DNA of 64,000 nucleotides from Cryptomeria japonica (Eukaryota; Streptophyta; Pinopsida; Cupressales; Cupressaceae), in assembly GCF_030272615.1 (NCBI RefSeq), contig NC_081415.1, forward strand, positions 235,473,803 to 235,537,802, given 5' to 3'. The first letter of the stretch is position 1, and every line of letters starts with the position of its first letter. Shown piece after piece: positions 47,301-60,266 of the stretch. The notes under the pieces were generated by a model that was not told where the DNA came from, ran no database searches, and saw only the letters and a list, made by a program, of their open reading frames with translations. A program made the translations under genes and the position numbers.

Positions 47301-47792
47301 CTTCTTGATAACACCTTTGTATTTATCATAGTCATCTGAAATCAAGTCCAAATCTATATCTGTACATGCAACACCAGTAATCTGGAAAGCTTCAACGAAG
47401 CTAGCTCTGTTAATTGAAACTAGGGCAGACTAGTTCTTTCTTCTAATTAGATTAGATACTGGGTAATAGCATTTGGCCAACTCTTTGATCAAATCCACAT
47501 CAATATACACATCTGGCACAATTAACTTTGCCATATTTAAATCCCAAGGGTTTAACATCAACACACCCTTAACCCTATTATTCTAGAAATAATGAAATAG
47601 AGCAGTACCAGACATATAAAGTGTGGTCGGGTTTCTGCATTGGCTCCATAATTATTTCCATTCCATTTCATTTTTATTCACAACAATGGAAGTCCCTGGC
47701 AGCAAATCTACAAATTCTTCTTTGTATTTCTTATCCTTCTTTTCCTTAATGGCCTTGGGCTTGGAACCTCTACTTGTCATCGCCTTGCTCAT
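44380..47792 (-). pseudogene. Large intronless ORF of unknown function, broken
   Basis: I do not recognise this protein. From ATG 47792 (MSKAMTSRGSKPKAIKEKKD, very basic) one minus-strand frame can be followed for about 2.9 kb to about 44880, interrupted only by stops, for example near 47650, 47590, 47430, 46890, 46197 and 45369. The coding character then passes to another frame to about 44380. In order there is a possible second start MAKLIVPDVYID (47534), a globular part (FDITPFHHYMHCTIYGLC, MSAELLMMAMDIQHLD), a part with WQLTLVEKEYLEKHMKGSF and a basic segment RRRKWKNLM. Long helical or coiled-coil segments (YTEKIKKLEKEQ) follow, then an acidic C-terminus. It has no introns, so it is a transposon ORF or a retrocopy. 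It shares its strand with the hAT gene at 50409-53009. Confidence 0.5.
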
Positions 47793-48179
47793 TTTAGCTA
47801 TAGGAGAAAAACTTAACCAATTTTCTGAAATTTTCCCACACCCAACACTCTGAATTCTCCAACGTTTCTGTAGAGCTTAATTCATTGGATTACCTCGAAG
47901 ATAGAATGTAATTATACAAAATCTCGGCTTGATCATGCAATTTATGGTATTTGGGCGCCGTCACTTCTCTCATTAATTGGCACACTTGCATGAACTAGCT
48001 ACTATGGCATTAATTCAAAGCTAAAGTACTGGTACAAAATTTGAATTCATGCCCTTCTATTTGATTATCATTCAAAACTTTTACAAAACCTGACAAACAA
48101 GTCCACGTGTCAATCCCTGATTGCTTAGCACCCCTTTTCTCTTTTCTATCTCATTTAATTTTTGGAGTGTCACTCAGGA

Positions 48180-49590
48180 ACATGGAAATAGCTCGCAATC
48201 TCACATGATGAATTGCACTTCCTTCAATCTCCTTCACGAGCTAGCGACAAATCCATTCCCCATCTTTAATCGCACACTCACAACCTGTTATAACAATTTG
48301 GAAAGTAACTGGCGAGTTAGCAACAATGCTACCAAATCCTCTTAATCGCAAGCTCGCAAGCCCTTTTACAAATCCTCAAAGAATCTTGCGAGTGAGCAAC
48401 AACCATTGATCTTCATCAAGCCCTTCAGTCACAACCTCACAACAACATTTGGAATATTCTTTCTTTACCTGCGAGCTGGCGACCACTACAAATCTAACAA
48501 AACAACTTATTTCATCGCAAGATCGCAACTCAAAACTTAACTTGACTTAAACCCTTGTGAGCCCGCGACAACAAGACACTTAACTACCATTGCATGCTCG
48601 CAACACTTTTTGACTTAAGACTTACAAACCCATGAGAATGCGATGACCATGAAATCATACCAAAACTTACTTGTCACAAGATTGCAACATAAAATGCTAA
48701 ACGACTTCAAAACCTGCGAACAAGTGACCAAACCAACTAAGTTGTGATACCAACCACATCGCATGATCACAAATTAAAATGACTTAACTGCGAACACCTC
48801 GCGACCTTGCAATAACATAAAATCACACCCAGACGCAACCTCGCAACATAAAAAGGTCATGTACAAAACATTTGGCAAGGTAACGACAACTAAAATCTCC
48901 CAGTAATTGCAAGCTCGTGACTTAAACTGACTTGATGACAAAGGACTTGCAAGCTAGCGATAACCATAAAATCTCAAAGTATTTATCTCTTAACCGCAGT
49001 GACCAAGTGAGTACCAACAAAAATCAATAGTTGCTCACTCTCCAATATTGTATGTTACCGTCATAAATAGGCGGGAGCAGTGGCACAACATGTCCATTAA
49101 AAAAAAGATGAGACACGTGGCAGTGGAACAACATCTCTATTTCTCGATCTGACAACACTTAGCAATTCTTGACCTCATGAGTTGGCGACAAGGCAAATTT
49201 TTTCTGCTAGCACTTCACTCGCTAGCTTGTGGTTTGATCACGTTTGGAGACATTTAACCTTGCGAGCTGGCGATAACCATAAAACTTAACCACAAACTGT
49301 CAAGTCTCTAGCTCGCGACCTAAAGATACTAGTATTAAACAAACATGAGAGTCAATGACAACTTTATAAAATGACTTACTCGCTAACTCTTGTGGCTATA
49401 ATGGATGACACGAGACCAACTCGAGACCTTGCGAACAAAGCAATTCCATTGACAATCTGTAGGTCGCTAACATAAAATGCTAACACCCAAAAAGTTAGAG
49501 ACCTTGTGACTTAAACCCAAACCAATACTCGCTAACTCACCACTTAAATTGTTAAACATGAAATTGATCTGCGAGTTAGAGATGAAACAT
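48180..49590. repeat. GCGAGCTNGCGAC motif array
   Basis: About two dozen copies of TGCGAGCTNGCGACAA, complete or partial and in both orientations (for example near 48237, 48470, 48950, 49190, 49258 and 49305), stand at 30-60 bp spacing. Many CpGs have changed to TG or CA. It lies directly upstream of the ORF starting at 47792. No coding potential. Confidence 0.75.
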
Positions 49591-50408
49591 TAAACATGTT
49601 TGACCAACCTTTTGACCACATTTGACTTTTGACATGGACAAATAAAGAGAGGACAACTCATATTTTCAATGTACGACAACTTCGGTTTACTAGCCAACTA
49701 AGGCGACAAACAAACACAAAACCCTAATTGCCATGAACATGACCAAAAATCATGAAAAGATACTTCCATAAAACCAGAGGATAAACCCATGACATGAATC
49801 GAAGCTTGACATGACTTAGCCAAAAATTTTGCAATCGTAACAAGAGTTGGCATTTTGGAAATATGGAAAAAATGTTGTTCTAACATCATGTTAAGCATTT
49901 AATGTAGAACAATAGAAATGTTCTAACAGTTATGCAATATAAATAATTTTATGGATCTTGTGACACAAATTGGTGCATTTCATGTTCAACATAATGTGGA
50001 ACCAATTTACTAATAATTCATAAACTAAATTCTAATTATTTATTAATAATTTTAATTCACAATTAAAAATATGAAATAAGTATCCGTTCTGATTGACAAA
50101 TTCAAGGAATACAATATCAAAAATCATCAATGACAACTATAGTATTGCAAATTGTAATATGACTCAAGAACTGTAGTATAAATACCTATAAACTGACTGC
50201 TAATTCACTCGAGTGACTCAGTCTGAGGCTTCTATATCCCAACTGGACTCAAGATTTTAAACCTGACTAGTACTAATAGGTTCATCTTCATTCTGAGTTG
50301 GGTATTCAAAAGTTTCTTCACATCTTCATGCTGACTCTGAGTCTAAGATCCATCATTTGTCTCAGCACTAGCATTAGCACCCCCAAATTTCAAAGTGTTG
50401 CACAACCC
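49591..50408. other. No gene seen
   Basis: AT-rich sequence between the array and the hAT gene. Repeated GACTCAG / CTGAGTC words occur at about 50210-50345. No supported ORF. Confidence 0.45.
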
Positions 50409-53009
50409 TCATCTTTCACGCATGGAATTCCAGATTGCCAGTGCCCTATCATATGGAAAATCTCTAACATTATACTGAGTTACAAACATCCTCAAGCAAG
50501 TTTCCAAATTTTTGTCTAATTTGTTTCTGATCTTTGATTTCAAAAGTCCTAATGCACTAAAAACTCTCTCATCTTCTACTGACCCCAATATCATTGTTTG
50601 ACATAAATCAACAAGTTTAAAATATTCTAGTATTGCATTATGTAATAATTCACTCTGATCTATCATTTTCCAAAGCCTGGTGATTGATCTAGGTTCAAAT
50701 GGATTCTCGAAGCTTTCCAATTGTTATTTCATACACAATGCAAAGTATTTACATTTTTTTTTAAGATGATCTAAATTTAAAGTTCCTTCTATTGCTTGTC
50801 CATTAAAATATGCATCTTTTGAAAATCTCAATATGAATTCCTCTAGTTTTTTATGAAACACCTTTGCGTTATTTGGATTATCTCCAAATGAATTCCAAAA
50901 TTGAGGATACACACAACCCATGGCTTCAAGTATTTCTTCTCGAGGGAATCTTTCATGAATCTCAGTTGAAAGTTTGTATACAATAGACTTCAAACTATCA
51001 CTAATAGATTTAATAATCCTATCAAAATCTTCCTTTTTAACTGGTAGTGCTCTGCCTTGCTTGCCCATCTTAGATTGGTGCATCGATATCTGAAATTCTT
51101 TTACAAAGACACATCACTCATTTTTTGCATAGAAATATAAAAAAAATTTAGCATGATTCAAATTTGTAATTATCTGCCACCTAAAAAAATTTGGGCTTCA
51201 CCCTGTTAGATCTGAATATAGACCATCCAAGGCCAAGCATGTCATTTTACGTAGAGTGCTATACTCATTGATATACATAGTTCTATCTTGGGCTTTCTTA
51301 ACAAGTTTTTTCATTGAATCCGGCATGGAGAGAAGACTAGCTAAAGTTAACAGAGTCTCTATATCACTTAACTTATGTAAGAGATCAAGAGCTTTGTCTA
51401 CTATGAGGTGTTACTCCTACATTATTCCGATCAAGGATTGATATTCTATTAGAACTCATTCCATTGGTCCATGCAAGGAGATCCATATAGTCTCAATATC
51501 CTTGAGAAGCTTGTTTCCTATTGTTACTCCCTCAACAAAAATTTGAAATTCTGCAAAATGTTTAGGACATCAGCAGAAGTATGAGTGGAGCTCATTGACC
51601 AGATCTTCAACTTTTGACATTGTAGGGAAATTGCTTACAATTCTATATGCGAAATTCATTCGATGGGCCATGCAGTGAATGCCAAATATGTATGGTGCAA
51701 TACTAGTTTGTAATCTTGCACAAAGACCAGTCCTTTGACCTTGCATTACTGCAGCTCCATCAACTCCAACACACACCAACTTCTTGGAAATTGTCAAGTC
51801 ATCCATACCAGCAATTTCATTCAAAGCTCTTAACTTCCATATATAAATTTTATGTTATTTAATTGCCCCTCATTTTACAACACGGAGTAAATGAGCTCAG
51901 CGGATGTGTTCTTTTATGGTATACATATGCATACAGACCTAATTAGCAGTGTTATCTACCATAGTAACTTCATCTATGGATAATGAAATTAATTTTAACT
52001 CTTTTACACTCTCCTGCAAATTTTTATTTTCCACCTCAGCGAGATAGTTTGCCATTTCCCATCCAACGTTTATTGACCAATGTGACATAGGATAGTGAGG
52101 AACATTCAAAAAAGATAATAAATTATTATATTTTAGAAAATCTTTCATAGGACGCCCTCTCGATAGAATATGAAAAATAACACTCATCTAAATAGTCTTT
52201 TCCAGGTTTGCATCTTTCGCTGCATGTTCAAGCCCAACCTTGATTGTATTTCCACTATTACCAATCAGTATCATTTTGTGGTTATGCTCTTCATATTCTG
52301 CGACATACTTAACATGAAGACATTCTTCCTTTGATTTCCATCTTACTACTGGTGTTTCCTTTCTGTCTATGATTTGTTCATCATAAACCTTACCAATATG
52401 CTTTTCTATGGTGTCAAGCTTTAGCTGCATCTTCTTCTCTCTTTTAGTTTTCCAGCTACAAACCTTACACTTGCATTCTATTGGTTTTTCATCATTGTTT
52501 GGGACTGGTTCAATGAATGGGTACTTTGGTACCCAATGAATCTTAAAACTCCTTGTCATTTCCCACTCCCACCCCATTTTTACTTTCCTTTTTCTTTTCT
52601 TCCTACCAACATCATCTTTAGTACTAGCATTTTCATCTAAGTGAGTTATCTCATTGTGTGTATCCCTTAGAACATCTTCTATCATGTTAGTATTATCATC
52701 CTCATTTTATGCATTTAACTCAATGAAAATCCCACCTTGTGGTGGTGGTGAGCTACTATGAATGGCTTCTGCAACTGCAGAAGTTGATGGACTAGAAACT
52801 TTGTCAATTCCAAAGTAAGATTTTATGGTAGTATCTCTAAGTTTTGGACATTTTGATGGCCTCCTAATCCCTTCAGTTTCATTGTCCTGGGGAGTCTTAC
52901 CCTTGTCTGATCTCCCAATCCCTTCACCACCTTGAGGAGTCTCAGTCTCACCCTTGTCTGACATCTCAATCCCTTCACCACCCTGAGGAGTCTCACCCAT
53001 GTCTGACAT
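50409..53009 (-). pseudogene. hAT-family transposase, full length, several stops
   Basis: One minus-strand frame of about 867 codons. From the N-terminus: a repeat of SDKGETPQGGEGI type (residues 1-50), a Lys/Arg-rich segment (KKRKRKVK), and a zinc-finger-like region CKCKVCSWKTK with a downstream His that fits a BED-type DNA-binding domain. A hAT catalytic region follows (LISLSIDEVTMVDNTAN; CVGVDGAAVMQGQRTGL; FGIHCMAHRMNFAYRIV). The C-terminus resembles the hAT dimerisation region (FSALGLLKSKIRNKLDKNLE). Stops lie at 52707, 52188, 51939, 51570 and 50724. The frame never shifts, so the copy is decayed mainly by substitution. The enzyme would cut and paste a hAT element in the nucleus. Terminal inverted repeats were not found by eye. 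Confidence 0.82.
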
Positions 53010-53159
53010 CTTGATCTCTCACTACAAATCAAAACTAATACTATCAAGTATGAAGAAATGATTACTCACCTTTATGCCTTCTCAATTCTCTAAATCGGGA
53101 ATCAGGAATACCTGGGCCTGTGTTGCAGGATTGTAACTTTGGCCCTCCACTCTACAATC

Positions 53160-53740
53160 AACTTCAAAGTTCCAACTCAAATTGCGGAATGTGAATCGAG
53201 AGATCCCAAATTTACTAATCAGACATGAAAAAATTGTAAGAAATAATGTTTCAAAATTTCAATTGTATTTATATCAATCTATGATTGCATTTTTGGCAAA
53301 TGTCGCAAGCGTTTCAAAATGCATCTTGATTTAAGCGGGGTGAAATGGGTCCTTGAATGCTTACAATGTTTTAATTGATATTGGTGAATTGTTCTCATTA
53401 TGATTAACGTGAAATTTAACAATAGGCAAAATGGACCGATGGTGCAATGAAGATTTAATTTACCGTTGGCGAAATAGGTTTTGGGTACAAGGTCATTTTA
53501 CTATTTCTAGCAAATAACAGAGGTGATCTAATACCCACGTACGAGTGATTCTAGGTGAATATTACAGGAATCCACGTGGAATGGTATGTGGTCAATGGCG
53601 AAGCTAGAATATAGTGGACCATTAACCCTGAAATACTGGGTGATTTGACCATTGTGTTGCCCCACACTATTCACCATTTCTAGAAAAATGAAATCGCGGA
53701 ATTTGCCAATTTGCAAAGATTCACCACTAAAAAACTCTCT
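53160..53740. repeat. Scattered GGCGAA / GGTGAATT motif region
   Basis: GGTGAAAT, GGTGAATT, TTGGCGAAAT, ATGGCGAAG and complements such as TTCACC and TTGCCAATTTG occur every 20-50 bp. The words match those at 42970-43400 on the other side of the 10.7 kb segment. They may be subterminal transposase-binding motifs. No ORF. Confidence 0.4.
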
Positions 53741-53746
53741 AATTGG

Positions 53747-53758
53747 GAAAAGGAGAGG

Positions 53759-53844
<86 letters not shown>

Positions 53845-54380
53845 GGGTAGAGCAGGTAAGAGAGATAACAGGATATATGAAGAGAGGGAGAGAATAGGAT
53901 AAGGAGAGGGGGAGGGAGAGAGAGGGGGAGTGATAGAGGATATTGGGAGAGAGCGAGAGGGAGAGAGAGGATAGAGATGGGGAGAATAGGATAAATAGAG
54001 GGAGAGAGAAAGTATAGGAGAGTGAGTGAGAGAGAGAGAGAGGGAGGGGGAGGGGGAGAGAGAGAATAGGATAAGATAATGAGAGGGGGAGTGAGAGGGG
54101 GGAGAGGGAGAGGGAGGGAGAGAGAAAGAGAGATAAAGAGGAGAGAGTGAGAATAGGATAGGATAATGAGAGAGAGAGAGAGAGTAGGAGAAGGAGGAGA
54201 GGGTGAGAGACACAAGGCAGAGAGAGAACGAGAAGGAGAAAAGGGTGAGAGACTCGACAAAGAGAGAAGTTTGAGAGGGAGAGAGATGAGATAGAACTCA
54301 AGGAGGATAATTAGGGCTCAGAATAGACAAAGATGATGATGGGGGAAGGAAGACGAGAGAGAGGAAAAGAAGAGAGACAT
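53747..54380. repeat. GA-rich tract with long (GA)n
   Basis: It starts with GGGAAAAGGAGAGGGGGAGA as the other GA tracts do, followed by about 80 bases of pure GA and then mixed purine sequence. Long Ser/Leu-rich ORFs on the complement are artefacts. Confidence 0.92.
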
Positions 54381-54398
54381 GCATGTACACAAACATAT

Positions 54399-55621
54399 TG
54401 TTGGCCATTTGGAGGAACTGATTATGTGTTGCATTGATGTCAACACTAGTTGTTTTGGCTATTTACCAGTATCCTTCAGGTGCCCGTAGGATGTTTGGTT
54501 TCTGGTTGGATTAGATCATGATGATCTGGTATGCTTTGATATGTTTTAATTTTGGAATTGGCTTAGATTTTCTATTCATGCTACTCAGAGTCATGTTCAG
54601 TTAGTTGGTTTTGATTTGGTGATTGAATGCTATCTTATATGCTGGTAAGCTTGGTTTGTTAATCTAGTGAGGTTTTCACCGGTGGAGCTTTGTTGAAGAT
54701 CTTTGATGTTATGCATAAGTGGTGTTGATGCAACTTCTAGTAGAGATTCAAGATTCTGATGGTGGTCATGTTCGAGACTTGGCTGATTGGAATCATTGCT
54801 TTAGCATGTGTGGACCTATATTGGGTCTAGTACTATCTAGGTTATGGACCGACTTAATATAACATGTTGATTGGACTTCTCAATGTGTTTCCAGGATGTC
54901 TTATGGGTTGGATATTATTTGTTTGGTTTCAGGCCAACATGTTTTGTAAGTATGTAATTTCTTTAATGTCTAGTGGCCAACCTTATTGCTTGTGGTCGAG
55001 GGTTTGTATGTATATGATGTAAGATATCATTGTATATCATGATGTATGGGATGAAGGATGTATAAGAGCGAATAATGTAATAATAATTCATGTAGAGGAT
55101 TTGGTCGATCATTGGTGATCAAGTTGGGTTTATGTAAGAGAATTTAGTCCTCCAGTATTGAGTTTAACTAGAACTATATTCAAGCATAGGAGATGCTATC
55201 ATTGCATTTCATTCATTCTTCCAAATTGTAGTATGTATTTATATGTAGTCAACGAGACTCCTTTTGTAATGAGCAGTGTGCTCTAGGCTGTTGGCCTTCC
55301 TGCAAGCGCAGGCCCCTCATTTGTAATCACATACTTACTGTAGAAGTATTATCTAACTGTGGGTAGGCTTCCCACCATGGTTTTTCCCTTTACTGGGTTT
55401 TCCATGTACAAATGTTGGTCTCATGTTGATGGTATTTATTCTCTAATTGTTGTTTATGCTTAATTGGTATATCTTCTATTTTGGTAATTGGTTTATGCAT
55501 TCGGGTATTGATCTTTTAGGTTCCGATATTAAAATTTTAATTGCTTAAGGTTCCAGTAATCTGGTGACAACTGGTTCACCCCCCCTCTCAATTGTATTCT
55601 GGTTATTTGAATTGTCTAACA
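54399..55621 (+). repeat. 5' LTR of element C
   Basis: 1,223 bp, TGTTGGCC to TCTAACA. It has the CCATGGTTTTTCCC and GGGTTTTCCATG passages typical of plant copia LTRs. Confidence 0.92.
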
Positions 55622-55622
55622 A

Positions 55623-55635
55623 TTTGTATCAGAGC
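55623..55635 (+). other. Primer-binding site of element C
   Basis: TTTGTATCAGAGC, one base different from the canonical copia primer site. Confidence 0.85.
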
Positions 55636-55678
55636 TTTGGTCCTCTCTGCAGAAGCTTAACGGCTTGAGGAAGATATT

Positions 55679-56759
55679 ATGGCATCTAACAATTCAAGTT
55701 CATCTAGTTCATTTGCTACTATCTTTTGGAGAGATACTCCTAGGCTTGATGGAACAAATTACAGAGTATGGAAGATTCAGATGGAGACTCATCTGAGATG
55801 TCTTGGTAAGGAAATTTGGGAAATCACAGAGAATGATGTTACATGTTTTAATCCGACATCTGGAAATCCTCCTCTGAAAAACTTGGATAAGGTGCTTGAG
55901 AATGATTGTAGAGCTAGAGAAGCCCTCTTGTGTGCACTTTCTGATCAGCATAATGGGATTGATTGAGAAATCATCAGCAAAGGCTATATGGGACAAGTTG
56001 GAGACTCTTAATGAAGGTGACCCTACTATTAAGATTGTTAAACTTGATGATTACTAGGTGAGATATGAAAACCTGAAGATGGAAGAAGATGAAAGGATTA
56101 CTACATTAATGGAAAGGGTAAATAAAATTGTTATGGGAATTCAATGTTGTGGTGGATCTTTGAGTGAAGAAGAAATAGTTTCTAAAGTTCTGAGAGATTT
56201 ACCACCACCTTATAAGATGAAGGCTACTGGAATTAATGAATTGAGAACAATGGCTAATACTTCTTTCATTAGAGATACCTTGGTTGGGAAATTATCTGCT
56301 TTTGAGTTTGAAGAATTTGGACCTTCTAGAGCTATGAAGTCTGAACCTGATTTTCATGCATTTACATCATCAACTAGAAAGCAAGATTGGAAAGCTTTGC
56401 ATGCAAAAGAATTGGATGATATGAAGAGAGAAGATGAAGAATTTGAGCAACTTGAAGCTCTATTTTCTAGAAGAGTACCTAAAGGACCAGTAGGAAGTAA
56501 GTATGAAGGAAAAGCACCTTTTAAATGTTTTACATGTAATAAGATAGGTCATTTTGCATCTAGATGTCCTAAAAGGAATTCAAAATTTGAAGAGAGAGCT
56601 AGAAAATCTTTTAAGCCTAACCCTGAATATCCGAACAAGTATAAGTACAGGAAAAACAAAGATAAATCATGCTACATTGCGGATGAGGAAGGTGTGACTG
56701 ATTATGATGATGAACTGGCACAAGACTCTGCTAGTGGTTCTGACAATAGAAAGGAATAG
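55679..56759 (+). pseudogene. Element C gag, broken
   Basis: Starts MASNNSSSSSSF at 55679. The copia gag motifs LDGTNYRVWKIQMETHL and later AIWDKLETLNEGD are present. A frame change near 55950 and a TAG at 56055-56057 break the N-terminal half, and 56058-56757 is open. The zinc knuckle CFTCNKIGHFASRC lies near 56527-56568, preceded by basic residues. A TAG at 56757 separates gag from protease in the same frame. Confidence 0.88.
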
Positions 56760-58310
56760 GTGTTCCTCGCTATCAAGGAAGATGTTTCAGCATTGGAAGG
56801 GAATGTATCTGAAGAGAAGGTACTGGCTTCTAAAATTGAAGATACGGATGAATGGGTAATTGACAATGGATGTTCACGTCATATGACTAGAGACAAAAGG
56901 AAGCTTCTATATTTGGAAGAATTTGATGGCGGTTTGGTTAGATTTGGAGATGACAAAGCATGTATGATCAAGGGAAAAGGAACTATATCATTATATGGTA
57001 AGCACAATATTGATAATGTTTATTATGTTGAAGGTTTAAGGTATAATATTTTGAGTGTAGGACAATTGGTGGATAAGGGATTTCAATTACAATTCAAGGA
57101 TGGAAAATGCAAAATCATTAATATATCTGGATTGGAGATTGCAACCGGTACTTAGACAAAAGGTAATATATTTCATTTGAATTCCAGTGACAAGACATGT
57201 TTGATTGCACAAATTGATGAGAGTTGGCTATGGCATAAAAGGCTATTTCATTTGAATTTTGATTGCATGGTAAAGATTAGTTCAACTAAGGCAGTTAGAG
57301 ATATACCTAAGATTGTGAATCCCTATAATCCGATATATAAAGAATGTCAAATGGGAAAACAAGTAAAAACCTCTTTTAAGAGTATACAAGACAAATCTAA
57401 TGATGTTCTTGATCTTATTCATACTGATTTGTGTGGCCCTGCTAGAATTAAAAGCTTTCAAGATGATAGATATTTTATGCTAATCATTGATGATTATTCT
57501 AGAATAATGTGGGTTACTTTTCTAAGGGAGAAATCTAAGGCTTTTGAAAAGTTGAAAATCTTTAAAGCTAAAGTTGAAATTGAGCCAAGATTGAAGATTA
57601 ATTGTTTAAGGTCAGATCATGGTGGAGAATTCACATCCGGTGAGTTTAATAACTTTTGTGAGAAGCATGGTATAAGGAGACAATTTTATGCTCCCCAGAC
57701 ACCTCAACAAAATGGAGTTGTGGAAAGAAAGAACAAAACTATCTTGGATGCTACTAGAACCATGATGGTGGAAGCTAATCTACCTCATATCTATTGGAGA
57801 GAAGTAGTGAGCACAACAATTTATAAATTCAACAGAGTACATATCAATGGAGAAACTGGTAAGATGCCTTATGAATTATGGTTTGGAAATACACATACAC
57901 TTAAGTACTTCAAAATCTTTGGTAGTAAATTTTATATCAGGAGAGATGATTTCATTGGAAAATTTGATCCTAGATGTGAAGAAGGGATATTTCTTGGTTA
58001 TTATAATGAAAGCAAAGCATATAGATGTTATAACAAAAGATTGCAGAGAATTGTTGAGAGCGCTAATGTCAAGGTGGATGAGCTGAATAGAAGTCAAATC
58101 AGAGTTTATAAGCAAGAACCAGCAGTGGAAATGATCATAACTGAACCGGTAACACCTTTACTGGAACAAAATGTTGAACCAATTACTCCGACAATATCAG
58201 AAAATTCAATAATAATTGAAGAACTGGAATGAGGAACAGAGAATCAGAAGACTCCTAGGTATGTAAGGATGAATCATTCAGAAGATCAGATCATTGGGAT
58301 AAAAAAAATG
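56760..58310 (+). pseudogene. Element C protease and integrase, broken
   Basis: The protease (56760-57155) has WVIDNGCSRHM, where the catalytic Asp-Ser-Gly has become Asp-Asn-Gly. TAG at 57153, then the integrase (57177-58232) with a zinc region (WHKRLFHLNFD, KECQMGK) and the core blocks HTDLCGP, DDYSRIMW, DHGGEFTS and PQQNGVVERKN containing the Asp, Asp and Glu residues, all intact. GYYNESKAYRCYN marks the C-terminal part. TGA at 58230 and a frame change in the A-run near 58302 follow. Only the integrase core is well kept. Confidence 0.88.
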
Positions 58311-59900
58311 GAGTGATGACAAGAAGGAGATTGGCAGCTAATGAGGTATGTTTAATTTCTCAAGTTGAACTGGTATCAGTAATTGAAGCATATAAAGATG
58401 AATGTTGGTTGAAAGCTATGGTAGAAGAATTAGATCAGATAGAAAAGAATAACACATGGATTTTAGTTCCCCAACCTAAAAATAAGAATGTTATTGGAAC
58501 TAAATAGGTATTTAGAAATAAATTAAATGAAGATGGATAAGTTGTGAGGAATAAAGCTAGATTGGTTTGTAAAGGATATTGTCAGAAGGAAGGAATTGAT
58601 TATGGTGAAACTTTTGCACCTATAGCTAGGATTGAAGTTATAAGATTATTTCTTGCATATGTTGCACATAAAAACAACAAGGTTTATCAGATGGATGTTA
58701 AGTGTGTCTTTCCGAATGGGGATCTTGATGAAGAAGTTCATATTGAACAACCTGATGGTTTTTCACTTTCAGATGATAAAAACATGGTTTGTAGGTTAAG
58801 GAAAGCTTTATATGGATTGAAACAAGCACCTAGAGCTTGGTATGCAAGGTTAGATAAATATCTTTTGAAGCTTGGTTTCACTAGAAGTAATGCTGATAGT
58901 AATATATATTATAAATTCACCGATGGTGATATATTTATTATTGAGGTTTTTGTTGATGATATTATTTTTGGAGGTGAAGATAAGTTGTGCATGGAATTTT
59001 CTAAAAATATGGAGAATGAATTTGAAATGTCTATGATTGGGAAAATGAAAATTTTCTTAGGTTTGTAGATTACTCAGACTGATAAAGGTATTTTCATCTA
59101 TCAAATTAAGTATGCTAGGGAATTGTTGAAGAAATTTGGTATGGAAGACTCTAAACCAGTAAGTACTCTTATGGTTACAAGTGCAAAATTGATAATTAAA
59201 GATGAATTTTCCCAGTAAATCCTACAAGATATAAGTCTATGATTCGAGGTCTGCTATATTTAATTCAGACTAGGCCTAATATAATGAATGTTGTTTGCAT
59301 TGCATCAAGATACCAAAGTGATCCTCAAGAAAATCATGAGTGTGGTGAAAAGAATTTTTTAGATACTTGCAAGGTACATCTGAATATGGTTTGTGGTACC
59401 CTAAGGATGATGACTTTACTTTATGTGCATATATAGATGCAAATTGGGTAGGTGATGTTGATGATCAAAAAAGTACTTCCGGTGGAGCTTTCTTTCTTGG
59501 AAAGAAACTTATTTTATGGATCAACAAGAAACAATCATGTACTTCTTTATCTACTACTGAAGCTGAGTATGTTGCTACTGCTACTAACTATACAGAAGTT
59601 CTATGGATGAAGCAAATGTTGAAGGACATAAAAGTGCATTGCATTGGACCGGTAGTTATTCACTGTGATAACTCTGCTGCTATAGACATATCAAAGAATC
59701 CAATATTTCACTCTAAGACAAAGAACATATCTATCAAGTATAAATTTTTGAAGGAGAAGGTGGAAGAAAATGAAGTTAGCCTGGGTTATGTGAACACTAA
59801 AGAGTATATTGTAGACATTTTCACTAAACCTTTGTCTAAGGAATCGTTTGAGTACCTCATTGACAGATTAAGAGTTTCTGCCCCTCCGACAAAGAACTGA
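58311..59900 (+). pseudogene. Element C reverse transcriptase and RNase H, broken
   Basis: 58313-59068 holds the RT: NVIGTK, stop TAG 58505, stop TAA 58538, [39 protein letters not shown] and the catalytic FVDDIIFGG (Phe in place of Tyr). TAG at 59066, then frame changes near 59215 and 59360. The RNase H (59367-59900) has YIDANWVGDVDDQKSTSGG, TTEAEYVA, CDNSAAIDISKN and DIFTKPLSK and ends at 59898-59900. Confidence 0.88.
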
Positions 59901-60254
59901 TTGATGCTATTTGGCATCAGTCTGGTATGCATTATCAGAGATATTATTCATTCTAGATTGATGTGGTGATGCTACTGCTCAAGGGGAGTAGTTAGCCTTG
60001 TGATTCAATGTTTTTTTAATTTTTGCTTTGATATTTATGTCAGATTTCTGGAATTGATGTCAAAGGGGGAGAGATATTCATGTGAAAAAACTTGGATGTA
60101 TACATTAGGGGGATAAATTTGGAGAACTTAATTGAGATATCATTTACAAAGAGAGTATGGATTAGAACTTCATTGCTATATCTTTGTGTGGGATATTTGT
60201 TTGCCATTTCTTGGTACTTGGATGTTTTTCACATCTAGTGTTGTCACCAATGCC

Positions 60255-60266
60255 AAAGGGGGAGAT
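60255..60266 (+). other. Polypurine tract of element C
   Basis: AAAGGGGGAGAT directly before the 3' LTR, identical to that of element D. Confidence 0.88.

Noticed and set aside
53528-54301. Long Ser/Leu-rich ORFs in the GA tracts (also 34757-35152 and 42494-42820)
   Set aside because: Simple consequence of (GA)n read in any frame; composition has no protein character.
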